In this document: piece by piece, positions 25,158 to 33,721 of the stretch
Position numbering within the stretch: the stretch's first letter is position 1
Layout: each line of letters opens with the position of its first letter
DNA from: Ktedonobacter sp. SOSP1-85
GTDB taxonomy: Bacteria; Chloroflexota; Ktedonobacteria; Ktedonobacterales; Ktedonobacteraceae
Assembly (NCBI RefSeq): GCF_016587415.1
Contig: NZ_BNJI01000001.1
Location: forward strand, 806,001-870,000
DNA: 64,000 nt
Direction of reading: 5' to 3'
Position numbers and translations under genes: made by a program
The notes under the pieces: model-generated
Database searches by the model: none
Told to the model about the DNA's origin: nothing
Seen by the model: the letters and a program-made list of their open reading frames with translations, nothing else

Positions 25158-27869
25158 ATGGAACTAGTACCAACTATGCAACTAGAGCCGATCCTGGAGC
25201 ATCTCTCCAGTGGGGTCGCACTGCTTGATGCCCATACCCTGAATATTCGCTATGCCAATTCCTACCTGCGTACGCTGATGAGCGAGCCATGGAGCAGCTA
25301 TCAGGAGGTGCGTGGACGACATATACGCGAGATTCTCCCCGCGGAAGTCTTTGCGGCGGCCCTACCACGTCTGCAAGAGGTCGCCAATACCCATCACGCT
25401 CTGCGCTACACCGAGGTCCCTTATGAGGGCTTGCTAGAGACGCGTGGACGGACCTACTGGCAGGTGGGTTTAGAGTATGTGCACGTGTCCTATGATGGGC
25501 AGGAGGCGCTGCCAATGCTCCTGATCACGCTCGAGGATGTGACGGAGCAGGTACGCTCTCGCCTGCATTTGAACGCGATTCATAGTATCTCGGCGGTCAT
25601 CGCCGGTCCCACGGGCCTCCCCCAGGTGCTCGATGGCATCCTGCAAGCCTTGAACGAGATGATCGGCGCCAAGCGCTGCGCGATCCTGCTCACCGAGCAG
25701 GCCACGACAGAGGAAGAGCGCAGCCAGGCCCAAACGCCTGAAGCGCAAGCCCGGCCTTTACGCTTTATACGCATCGCCGCCCGCAAGGGCATCCACCCCA
25801 TGTCCTATGAGTGGAGTCCCGAGGAGAGTCAGCACACCCTGCTGGCCCAGGTAACCGCGAGCCGTCACGCCCTGATCATCCCCAATACCAGTACCCAGCC
25901 CGAGCTGGAGCTGCCGTTGATCGATGATCATGGCACGCCTTGCCGCCCTGGTTCCGCCCTGTGTGTGCCCATTCATGTTCCCTACGAGGGTGATACCGTC
26001 GCACCGGCTCAGCCTGCTACAACACCTGATATGCGCAGCATCCTGGGCACCATTGAGGTCTACCATAAGCGAGCCCGGGGCTTCCCCGCTGAGGAGGTCC
26101 AGCTCCTGGAGCGCTTCGCGCAACAGGCCGGGCTGGCCATTCATAACGCGCGCCTCTTCCGTGGTATCGAGAACTGGGCCAGGACCGCGAACCGCCAGGC
26201 ACACCAGCAGCAGAATATGATGCGCGCGATTCCCGATGGTATCGTCATCTTTGACCCCCGCTGGCGCGTGGCCGATGCCAATCCCGCGGCCTGTCAGCTC
26301 TTTGGCTGGGGCGAGGAGATCCAGGGCCTCTCTATCCAGGAACTGGTGGCACGCAGCGTGCCACTGCTGCCACACGAAGTCACGGCCAGCCTGGACTTTA
26401 TTGCCGTCCTGGAGGAGCGCGCGCTCAACCGCGTCATCGATGAGATGAAGCTCATCAGTCCTGGTGGGGAGAGCTACACCCTGCGCTGCTCCTATACGCC
26501 TATTCGTGATGACTCGGGCGATATCTTCGCCTTTATCATTGTCTACCACGACATCAGCGAAGAGGCTGCGGCCATGGAGCGCATCGAGGCCGAAGTCATT
26601 AAACGGACCGCTGAACTGGCCCAGCGCAACACAGCCCTTCAGCAAACCAAGGCCCACCAGGAGCTTACCAATGCCCGCCTACAACTCCTGCTCACCCGCA
26701 TGCCCTCAGGCGTGCTCCTCGTCAATGCCCCGGACACGCACATCAATCTCATCAATCAGCGTGGCATCCAGCTCTTACAAAAGATGGGCCTGTCCCTGGA
26801 GCCTCTTGATGATCCAGACCAGGCAGCTCAGAACGCCATTGGCCTCTGCTACGACACCTTGCTACGTAGCGTCACCATGTATAACTCAACCGGGCAAGTG
26901 GTGCCGTATGAAGAACAGCCTATGTACCTGGCACTACACAAAGGGCAGGCCAGCGAGGCCGAGTTGAATATGACGCGTGAAGATGGCTCGATCACGTGTA
27001 TGCTCGTCAATGCGGCGCCAATGCTCTCACCAGAGGGGGCCATCACCAGCGCCGTTGTTGTAATGCACGATATTAGCCGGACCAAGGCCCTGGAGCGTGC
27101 ACGCGAAGATCTCTTCAATACCATGGCCCATGAATTGAAGACGCCTCTAGCAAACATTCGAGCCCATCTGAGCGCACTCCTGACACCCGATCTCAAGCTC
27201 ACCCAGGAGGAACAATCAGGCTATCTGCAAACCTCAGACGAGCAAGTAGAGCGCCTGGTAGGTATGGTCAACCATTTTCTGGATGCCTCACGGGTGGAGG
27301 CAGGAGCGTTGCGGCTTGACCAGGAGCCAATCATCATCCCAGAGCTTTTTGAAGACCTGCAAGAACGCCTGGAGGCCCTGATCCTGGGTTCCAGCCGCCA
27401 GTTACAGATCACGGTCCCCCCAGAGGTACCAGCAGTAGAAGGCGATTATGAGCTGATTATGAGTGTACTCACAAACCTGTTGAGTAATGCCTTTAATTAC
27501 GCCCCGGATGGCGATATAATTCAGCTAGAGGCGGAAATTGTCAGGGGTGGGAAGCAGCGAGGCGCGACAGGGGTCACCCTACGCGTCACCGATCACGGTC
27601 CGGGTATGAGCGAGGAGCTACAGAGAGCCATTTTCAAGCGCTTTAACACCTTCGCTGCAATGCGCAATCGTTCCCAGGAGCAGCCTCCCCCAACACGCAA
27701 ACGTGGCGCCGCGCGCTGGAGTCCTGGCACGGGCTTAGGGCTCTACATCAGCCGGGGCATCATCGAGGCCCATGGCAGCAAGCTGACACTCCGCACCAGC
27801 CCGGGTCAGGGAGCCAGCTTCGCGTTTACGCTTCCGCTCTACGTGACACAGCCAGCAGGGAAACATTAG
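25158..27869 (+). CDS. PAS/GAF multidomain sensor histidine kinase
   Basis: A soluble kinase of about 903 residues without membrane helices. Order of domains: PAS (about 5-120), GAF (about 145-345), PAS (365-495), a coiled stretch, PAS (520-645), HisKA with MAHELKTPLANIRAHL (His near 656) and a HATPase with NLLSNAFNYAPDGD, DHGPGMS and GTGLGLYISRG. It should sense a cytosolic cue and phosphorylate a regulator, most likely the OmpR-type protein encoded 300 bases downstream. The ATG at 25158 follows CAGGGAAG; a GTG at 25068 would add 30 residues with no clear domain. The TOMM operon is transcribed away from it. Confidence 0.85.
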   Translation: MELVPTMQLEPILEHLSSGVALLDAHTLNIRYANSYLRTLMSEPWSSYQEVRGRHIREILPAEVFAAALPRLQEVANTHHALRYTEVPYEGLLETRGRTYWQVGLEYVHVSYDGQEALPMLLITLEDVTEQVRSRLHLNAIHSISAVIAGPTGLPQVLDGILQALNEMIGAKRCAILLTEQATTEEERSQAQTPEAQARPLRFIRIAARKGIHPMSYEWSPEESQHTLLAQVTASRHALIIPNTSTQPELELPLIDDHGTPCRPGSALCVPIHVPYEGDTVAPAQPATTPDMRSILGTIEVYHKRARGFPAEEVQLLERFAQQAGLAIHNARLFRGIENWARTANRQAHQQQNMMRAIPDGIVIFDPRWRVADANPAACQLFGWGEEIQGLSIQELVARSVPLLPHEVTASLDFIAVLEERALNRVIDEMKLISPGGESYTLRCSYTPIRDDSGDIFAFIIVYHDISEEAAAMERIEAEVIKRTAELAQRNTALQQTKAHQELTNARLQLLLTRMPSGVLLVNAPDTHINLINQRGIQLLQKMGLSLEPLDDPDQAAQNAIGLCYDTLLRSVTMYNSTGQVVPYEEQPMYLALHKGQASEAELNMTREDGSITCMLVNAAPMLSPEGAITSAVVVMHDISRTKALERAREDLFNTMAHELKTPLANIRAHLSALLTPDLKLTQEEQSGYLQTSDEQVERLVGMVNHFLDASRVEAGALRLDQEPIIIPELFEDLQERLEALILGSSRQLQITVPPEVPAVEGDYELIMSVLTNLLSNAFNYAPDGDIIQLEAEIVRGGKQRGATGVTLRVTDHGPGMSEELQRAIFKRFNTFAAMRNRSQEQPPPTRKRGAARWSPGTGLGLYISRGIIEAHGSKLTLRTSPGQGASFAFTLPLYVTQPAGKH

Positions 27870-27967
27870 AGGTGACCCGACGCTGCTCATGGAGTTTGAC
27901 AAAATAATGTGGAAAGAACCCTAATAAATTCAATCGATCTGCAATGCAAGCGATAGGTGTTTTTTTC

Positions 27968-28133
27968 GGTAGGGACCAGCTTTAGCGCGTCCGAAGGCGA
28001 TTCATCGCACTTCGGCGCTAGCCAAAAACGCTTCTGTTTCGCCATCGTAGGGTGGACGCGTTTCCCAGACAAAGAACGGCTTGCGCCGCACTGCCATAAA
28101 TGGCATTCGGACGCGCTAAAGCTGGTCCCTACC
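27968..28133. mobile_element. MITE-like element between kinase and regulator genes
   Basis: A 166-bp segment flanked by perfect 28-bp terminal inverted repeats (27968-27995 and 28106-28133; outer bases GGTAGGGACC). The inner part continues as an imperfect inverted repeat for about 30 more bases per side. No coding potential. It looks like a small non-autonomous transposon or a large folded repeat. No target duplication was identified. Confidence 0.7.
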
Positions 28134-28167
28134 AAGGTTATACCGATCTGGGAAGGGACAGCACAAC

Positions 28168-28953
28168 ATGGCAGCCAGCGAAAAAAAGACGCGTATACTC
28201 TGTATTGAAGATGATGCCCAGATGCGTACCTTTCTGACTGCGCAGCTCAAGGCACGTGGTTTTCAAACGCAAGCCGTACGCGATGGAGCACAAGCCATCG
28301 ATGTAGCCGCCATCTTCCAGCCCCAGCTCGTGTTGCTCGATCTGTCGCTACCTTCCCTGGATGGTCTGACCTTTCTGCGACGATTGCGCGAATGGAGCAA
28401 GGCGCCCGTGATCGTCCTCTCGGCCCATGATGAGGAGCCAATCAAGATCAAGGCGCTGGACATGGGCGCCGACGACTATCTCACCAAGCCATTTAGCTTA
28501 AACGAGCTACTGGCGCGCATACGCGTCGCGCTCAGGCGGAGCGAGGAGACGGACCGACTGCGCAACAATGCCGTAGCAGAGCAGCAGCGTCCAGGGTATA
28601 GCTATGGTGGACAGAATGGACTCCAGGTCAACTTTGCCCGCAGACAGGTCATCGCCAATGGACAGGAGGTACATCTCACCCCAACTGAGTATGACCTGCT
28701 CTGCGAGCTTACACGCCATCCCGGTAAGGTACTCACACACCGCGAACTGCTACAGCGCGTGTGGGGATCAGACTATAGCGGAGAGAACACCTACCTGCGT
28801 ACCTTCATCCGTCACCTGCGCCGAAAGTTGGAGCCAGATCCAGCCAATCCACGCTTCCTGCACAATGAACTGGGGGTAGGCTACTATGTGCCTGCGCCCG
28901 ATGCCGAAAGCAACCTGGAAACAGAGGCCCAGGGTACCCCCTCACAGCCGTAA
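28168..28953 (+). CDS. OmpR-family response regulator (KdpE-like)
   Basis: A 261-residue two-domain regulator. The receiver (about 8-125) has the acidic pair EDD, phospho-acceptor Asp in LVLLDLSLPS, the conserved Ser in VIVLSAHD and Lys in DDYLTKPF. The C-terminal winged helix (about 150-245) has LTPTEYDLLCELTRHPGKVLTHRELLQRVWG, as in KdpE and PhoB. It binds DNA as tandem dimers when phosphorylated. The kinase gene upstream is the likely partner, although a MITE-like element now separates the two. The target genes are unknown; an 11-bp-periodic repeat array at 31358-31408 is of the sort this class can bind. Confidence 0.9.
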   Translation: MAASEKKTRILCIEDDAQMRTFLTAQLKARGFQTQAVRDGAQAIDVAAIFQPQLVLLDLSLPSLDGLTFLRRLREWSKAPVIVLSAHDEEPIKIKALDMGADDYLTKPFSLNELLARIRVALRRSEETDRLRNNAVAEQQRPGYSYGGQNGLQVNFARRQVIANGQEVHLTPTEYDLLCELTRHPGKVLTHRELLQRVWGSDYSGENTYLRTFIRHLRRKLEPDPANPRFLHNELGVGYYVPAPDAESNLETEAQGTPSQP

Positions 28954-29149
28954 ACCAAGATCAGGCGCAACCGCATACATTTCAATATTTTTTCACACCA
29001 TTTTCACAGAACGCGCCTGATCTTTACGTCTTTCTCACTCCTTTTCGGGTACACTATAAAAACGGAGGCAGAAGAACTCGCGCCTCCGCGTCGCGCCAGT
29101 CGACGCACCGCCTAGCGGTACATCATCACCTCAGCGGGATGCAAGTGAT

Positions 29150-29659
29150 ATGCACAACATACAAGCGGCGAGTGATCAAACTGGTCGTGACGACCATGTG
29201 AGCTTGTCAAAAGGAGCACAGGCACTGCAACAAGTATTGGCCCAACCGACAAAAGAAGTACTGGCAATGCAAAAGCCTCTCAAGCATCTCTTAGTGGTTG
29301 AGGACGATCTTGATCTTGCGAGCCTCGAAGCGAATTTCCTGGCAACTCATGGCTTTACTGTTATCACCGTACACAATGGAGAGGATGCCATAGCTTTCTT
29401 GCAGGGCAGTCTCCCTGATATGGTCGTACTCGACATCGAACTGGCTGGCAGCTTAGACGGCTGGCAGGTGTTACACTTCCTGCGACACCGCGCCAACGTC
29501 CCGGTTTTGCTGACGACAAGCGCGATTGTGGGGGTACGCAAACAGTTACGAGACCATGCAGAAAGCCGAGCGACGCTCGACCACCTGGCAAAACCGTACA
29601 CCATGCCTTCACTCCTCAAACAGGTGCAGCGCATGCTGATGGTCGCACCCAATTCGTAA
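29150..29659 (+). CDS. Single-domain response regulator
   Basis: A receiver domain (about residues 48-165) with EDD, the phospho-acceptor Asp in MVVLDIELAG, the LLTTSA segment and Lys in HLAKPYT. No output domain follows. It may act as a phosphate relay or bind a partner. The N-terminal 45 residues are low in similarity; the start may instead be the ATG at 29270, which gives a 130-residue receiver alone. A small gene of unknown role follows 28 bases after the stop. Confidence 0.75.
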   Translation: MHNIQAASDQTGRDDHVSLSKGAQALQQVLAQPTKEVLAMQKPLKHLLVVEDDLDLASLEANFLATHGFTVITVHNGEDAIAFLQGSLPDMVVLDIELAGSLDGWQVLHFLRHRANVPVLLTTSAIVGVRKQLRDHAESRATLDHLAKPYTMPSLLKQVQRMLMVAPNS

Positions 29660-29687
29660 GCCATTGATTCTCACTAAGGAGGTTCAT

Positions 29688-29876
29688 ATGGATCGCAAGG
29701 AAGATCGAGATATCCTGCGCAAGGGTGGTTTCGCTGAGAATGAAGTAGTAGAGTTGAGTAAACTGCGTGCCTTCCACGCGGAGAAAGAGAAGCAACAGGC
29801 CGCAGCTACGAAGCGTCGTCTGGAGTTTATTCGCTGGCTCGTCGTCACTGGGAAGTTGAGCGATCAGATCGCTTGA
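29688..29876 (+). CDS. Small charged protein of unknown function
   Basis: A 62-residue protein, mostly helical and charged (DRKEDRDILRK, AEKEKQQAAATKRRLEFIRWLVVTGKLSDQIA). The ATG at 29688 has a very good AAGGAGG site seven bases upstream, and a terminator follows. It is probably cotranscribed with the receiver gene before it. I do not recognise the family. Confidence 0.65.
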   Translation: MDRKEDRDILRKGGFAENEVVELSKLRAFHAEKEKQQAAATKRRLEFIRWLVVTGKLSDQIA

Positions 29877-29914
29877 TGAGGAAATATACCAGTGCTTTCG
29901 CCTGGAACAGATAC

Positions 29915-29990
29915 ACAACCGGTTTCTAGAAAGCTAGATAGACAAGCTTCGAGCAGAAAGCTTAGAAATGGCTTAGAAACCGGTTGTTTT
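29915..29990 (+). terminator. Terminator after the receiver/small-protein pair
   Basis: Arms ACAACCGGTTTCTA and TAGAAACCGGTTGT (29915-29928, 29974-29987) enclose a second smaller hairpin and are followed by TTTT. Confidence 0.7.
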
Positions 29991-30004
29991 GGTTATTGAT
30001 AAAA

Positions 30005-30076
30005 AAACACCACAAAAACATAATAAAGAAACCATGGATGCCGCAAGAAATTTCTGCATGTGCCAGCATCCATGGT
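30005..30076 (-). terminator. Terminator of the ECF sigma operon
   Basis: An 11-bp stem (30031-30041 and 30066-30076) is followed on the minus strand by a T-rich tail (30010-30030). It lies 62 bases after the stop at 30139. Confidence 0.6.
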
Positions 30077-30138
30077 CCCGAACGAATCAGCACGAGTCCG
30101 GGTCTTTTTCCCATACCTCACCTACTTCTAGCCAGCAC

Positions 30139-30453
30139 CTATGAGTGCTGCAGGTGAGGAGTAGGCGCCACCAAGCCATTGAGCAAAGCCAGGAGCGAGT
30201 CCTCAGGCTCCTGCTCTGACGAGCGTAGCGCCTTCATCGCCTCTTCGATGTCCTCATCCGAGAGATACTGAGGCAGAGGCAAACGCGAGACAGTATTTAG
30301 AATATTCTCAATAACCCCCACTGGGGGCTCCATCTGCCCAAGCTGGCTAAAGAGCCTGTCAACCTCATCATCCGCCATGAAATCATCAGCGTTCTCGACA
30401 TTATTTACAATATCTGCATTGAAAAAATCTTTATCAAATGATTGCTTGTCCAT
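30139..30453 (-). CDS. Small acidic protein downstream of an ECF sigma gene
   Basis: A 104-residue acidic protein (many Asp/Glu: DFMADDEVDRLF, SDEDIEEAMKALRSSEQEPEDS) without membrane helices or metal motifs. The ATG at 30453 follows GAGGGAGC by four to six bases. It lies 115 bases downstream of the sigma gene, same strand, and is probably in one transcript. By position it could regulate the sigma factor, but it does not look like a known anti-sigma domain (no zinc-binding HxxxCxxC). The family is unknown. Confidence 0.6.
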   Translation of the reverse strand: MDKQSFDKDFFNADIVNNVENADDFMADDEVDRLFSQLGQMEPPVGVIENILNTVSRLPLPQYLSDEDIEEAMKALRSSEQEPEDSLLALLNGLVAPTPHLQHS

Positions 30454-30568
30454 ATCTGCTCCCTCTTTGTTCGTATGTATTGCTTCTAAGCATATCACGA
30501 ACAACATAAGAAAGAAGTTTCAGATTTCCAAGCATTCTTATCTAATTTTAAAAAATCCCTTTGTGAGC

Positions 30569-31204
30569 TTAGATAGTAGCCTTCAATGTCTGCCACTGGA
30601 GCGCAAGTGCCTGGCGCAGCAATGGGCGTGCACGCTGGAAGTAGGTCTTCGCGGTCGCCTCAGGCATTTTCAAGGTACGGCCAATCTCTGAGAAGCTCAA
30701 CTGACCAGCATAACGCAGTAAGACAACCGAACGAAACTTGGGAGGGAGATTATCGATAGCCTGGCGCAAAGCGCGCTGCAAATCATTATGTTCAGCAGTC
30801 TCATCAGGCAGTGGGCTATTGTCGGGCATGATATCCAGCGGAGAAAGATCATCATCGTCACTGGAAGACTCCAACTCGGAGAAGTGAATCGCACGCTTGC
30901 GACGCAGCTCATCGAGACAGCGATTACGCGCGACCTGGAATAACCATGCCTTCAAAGGCTCGCCAGTGCGCAGCTTTGGCATGGAAATATATAGCTGCAA
31001 GAATACTTGCTGAAGAATATCGTTTGCCAGGTCATAGTCGCCAAGGCAATGGCAGATAAAGTTAAACAGCGCCACGTTATAGCGGCTGACCAGCATTTCA
31101 AAACCAGTCTGATCGCCAGCCATTGTGCGCTGGACGAGCATACCATCGGTAATTTGAGCGGCTTCATTCTTCGCCTGGGATTTAGAGCGTTCACGTACTT
31201 GCAT
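30569..31204 (-). CDS. ECF-type RNA polymerase sigma factor
   Basis: A 211-residue sigma-70 family protein with region 2 (about 32-100: FNFICHCLGDYDLANDILQQVFLQLY and LKAWLFQVARNRCLDELRRKRA) and region 4 (about 145-200: LPPKFRSVVLLRYAGQLSFSEIGRTLKMPEATAKTYFQRARPLL). An acidic linker lies between them. It directs RNA polymerase to a specific set of promoters. The start ATG follows GTGAGG. A small acidic protein gene follows. The region upstream contains an ordered repeat array. Confidence 0.9.
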   Translation of the reverse strand: MQVRERSKSQAKNEAAQITDGMLVQRTMAGDQTGFEMLVSRYNVALFNFICHCLGDYDLANDILQQVFLQLYISMPKLRTGEPLKAWLFQVARNRCLDELRRKRAIHFSELESSSDDDDLSPLDIMPDNSPLPDETAEHNDLQRALRQAIDNLPPKFRSVVLLRYAGQLSFSEIGRTLKMPEATAKTYFQRARPLLRQALALQWQTLKATI

Positions 31205-31357
31205 TCTTGTTCCAACCTCACTTTCTCTTTGTCCCCTATAGAGTAGCCTCTTCAGGTTGGGAATTCAAGTATTTGGGGGGGTTATAAACTCTGCTATAAA
31301 CGACTTTAAGCGTAAACTAACAACATTAAGACCACATAAGCTTAAGCTTAGAGAGAT

Positions 31358-31408
31358 TTTAATCGATTCCTAATCTTCCTCTAATCGTTCTTTAAGCGAT
31401 CTCTAAGC
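31358..31408. promoter_or_regulatory. Five-copy 11-bp direct repeat array upstream of the ECF sigma gene
   Basis: Five 7-mers spaced by 4 bases: TTTAATC (31358), CCTAATC (31369), TCTAATC (31380), TTTAAGC (31391) and TCTAAGC (31402). The period is exactly 11 bp. This is the layout used by OmpR/PhoB-class regulators, which bind tandem half-sites on one face. It is 154 bp upstream of the sigma start. The rest of the gap (31205-31594) is AT-rich without genes. Confidence 0.6.
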
Positions 31409-31594
31409 TTTCCCAGGGGCGGGGTGAGGTTGGAACTGCAAGATAACTACATATAGTACGAAGCGCCAATCCCAAAGAGATACAAATCGTTAACTATTGC
31501 GAGACTTCGGATGTGCTAAGACAGCCAAATAACACATCTTAGAACATTTAGCTACACCGTTACACAGAGACGTTTATTCGCAAGCAGGGAGGAT

Positions 31595-31628
31595 AGAAAA
31601 AGGCCCCTTCAGCGGTGTGAAGAGGCCT
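31595..31628 (-). terminator. Terminator of the acuB-acuCA operon
   Basis: Arms 31601-31610 and 31619-31628 pair with one mismatch; a T-run (A-run on the plus strand, 31596-31600) follows on the minus strand. Confidence 0.7.
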
Positions 31629-31693
31629 CTGCCCAAGCAATTCTTAAGCATTGCTAGCTGGGCTTAAGCTTTGTGCTGTGTTTTCTGAAAAAG

Positions 31694-33721
31694 TTAAATG
31701 CGTGCGAGGTTGGGAGAGCTTAGTAAACGGCTCAGGAACTGGTTCGCGGTGCGCTTGTCCACTCGCTTGCCGATGCGCGCCAGCAGGACGTTGCTTGGCT
31801 CCATGCTGACATTGGGTTCGGTGGTGGGATACTCGATAAAGCCTTGCGAGCCGAAGAGGCGCGAGATCAGCTCGCGATAGCGATAGACAGAAATGCCCAG
31901 GCTCTCCGTATCCCAGTGCCAGGAGAGGCCAATGGCGAAGAGAATCATATCTTCAAGGGCGTCTAGTTCCAGAGCAAAAGCCAGCATATTGCGCGCAATA
32001 CCCGCGCCGCGCCAATCAGAACTGACTTCAATCGCGACCTCGTAGAGATTCTCAATGCCCTCCCACCATTCATCGGCGGGGGCAATGGTCACCTGACCTA
32101 CAATGGCTCCAAGGGGAGTATGAGCCAGGGTTAGCGCGCAATCGGGACTACGCGCAATATCGAGCAGTAATTGATGCTCACGCTCGGGCAGACGCGCAAA
32201 GGTACGCAAGCCGGGGTCGGGCCGCAAACGCTCCACCAGCGAGACCGGACAGAAGTCACGCAAGAGTAAAGGGCCCCTAAGGGTCTCCAACGAGCGACTA
32301 CGCGAGGGCGAGGTCGTGGAATCTCGCTTGAGATGGAGGAGGTCGAAGAGGCCCGCCAGGGGCGAGCGATGGCGTCCAGCAGGGAAGGCCTGGCGCACCG
32401 AGGGGGGAATCACCAGGTGACGCACCAGGGCCGCCGTGTGGCGATTGGTGCTGCTGATCGACATCCGGCGTGGCTGGGCGGGAAAATGCTCCACGCTGTC
32501 CATAAAGGTGAGCGGAAAGTCGTGTGGCATGGAGGATTTCCCCATTACCGACTGCGCCGCCTCGTCATCCTCCCTGATCGCGAGCCAGATAGGACGCCAA
32601 CGCTCAACCCACGGCTCGGGCAACATCTCTGGCAGCTCCTGCCCCGTCATCTCGGCCCAAACCATGCTCCAAGCACGCGGAACCACGCGATAGAGCGCAT
32701 AGCCACCACCACCGACGGCCACCCAGCGCCCCTGGCTATATGCATCTGCCAGGCGGCGAGCCATCTTGGTCTGGGCACGAATGCCACGCATCGTCAGGCT
32801 CAGGTGTGTCAGCGGGTCCCAGGCATGGGTATCACAACCATGTTGCGTCACAATCACATCAGGCGAGAACGAGGCTACCAGCGGCAAGAGTAGCGATTCC
32901 ATCATCTCAATATAGGAGTCGTCCTCGGTGAAGGGTTCCAGCGGCACATTGACCGCGAAGCCACGCCCACTGCCACTCCCGGTCTCCAGGACATCTCCAG
33001 TCCCTGGAAAGAGATAGCGCCCCGTCTCATGCAGCGAAATCGTCATCACGCGAGGGTCATCATAGAAGGCGCGCTGTACACCATCGCCATGATGGGCATC
33101 AAAATCGATGTAGAGCACCTTGGCCTCGCTGGCCTGCAAGACGTGCGCAATGGCAACCGCCACGTCATTATAGACACAAAAGCCTGAGGCCCGGTCCTGC
33201 CAGGCGTGATGCAGGCCCCCCGAGGGATGAAAGACGCGCAGGGGGCGCTCCTGCTCCGGCAAGCGCTCTCCCTCTGGCAGGCCCATCACCGTCGATAGCG
33301 CAACCAGCGTTCCCCCAGCAATGCGCGCGGCAACCTCGTGCATCCCTGGCAAGGCGGGTGTGTCATCGCCGCCAAAGCCGAAGCGCAGCTCCAGGCGCTG
33401 ACGCTCCTCACGCTGGCTCGCGTTGCTCTCGTCCCCCAGCGGCTGGCTCAGGCGTTGCACGGCCTGGATATACTCAGGCTCATGCACCAGGCTCAATTCT
33501 TCATAAGTAGCCTGGCGCAGGGGCAAACAGGTATGCTCGTCCTTGGGATCCCAGAGACCAGAGCACTCCAGCAGATCCATCAAGGCACTTAAGCGTGCCG
33601 GCTGCAAGGGATGCTGAGGGCCAAAATTGTAACGTAACTCCTCTGTATCGAAGAGTAAGCGAGCCAGAGTGGAGTTGTTGTCTGCCTGCGTGCTGGTCGA
33701 TGGCGTGATCTCATTCGGCAT
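31694..33721 (-). CDS. AcuC-type deacetylase fused to AcuA-type acetyltransferase
   Basis: A 675-residue fusion. The first 390 residues are a class I histone-deacetylase fold of the AcuC type: GGLHHAW, FCVYNDVAVAIAH, VLYIDFDAHHGDGVQRAFYDD, TISLHETGRYLFPGTG and the VGGGGYAL loop. The last 190 residues match Bacillus AcuA, a GNAT acetyltransferase: LYEVAIEVSSDWRGAGIARNML, LSWHWDTESLG and NVLLARIGKRVDKRTANQF. In Bacillus AcuA acetylates and AcuC deacetylates acetyl-CoA synthetase. The two opposing activities would sit on one chain here. The ATG at 33721 overlaps the acuB-like gene and follows GAAGGGGA. Confidence 0.85.
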   Translation of the reverse strand: MPNEITPSTSTQADNNSTLARLLFDTEELRYNFGPQHPLQPARLSALMDLLECSGLWDPKDEHTCLPLRQATYEELSLVHEPEYIQAVQRLSQPLGDESNASQREERQRLELRFGFGGDDTPALPGMHEVAARIAGGTLVALSTVMGLPEGERLPEQERPLRVFHPSGGLHHAWQDRASGFCVYNDVAVAIAHVLQASEAKVLYIDFDAHHGDGVQRAFYDDPRVMTISLHETGRYLFPGTGDVLETGSGSGRGFAVNVPLEPFTEDDSYIEMMESLLLPLVASFSPDVIVTQHGCDTHAWDPLTHLSLTMRGIRAQTKMARRLADAYSQGRWVAVGGGGYALYRVVPRAWSMVWAEMTGQELPEMLPEPWVERWRPIWLAIREDDEAAQSVMGKSSMPHDFPLTFMDSVEHFPAQPRRMSISSTNRHTAALVRHLVIPPSVRQAFPAGRHRSPLAGLFDLLHLKRDSTTSPSRSRSLETLRGPLLLRDFCPVSLVERLRPDPGLRTFARLPEREHQLLLDIARSPDCALTLAHTPLGAIVGQVTIAPADEWWEGIENLYEVAIEVSSDWRGAGIARNMLAFALELDALEDMILFAIGLSWHWDTESLGISVYRYRELISRLFGSQGFIEYPTTEPNVSMEPSNVLLARIGKRVDKRTANQFLSRLLSSPNLARI

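Noticed and set aside
30005..30076. Possible small RNA gene
   Set aside because: The hairpin plus T-rich tail fits the terminator of the minus-strand sigma operon better.
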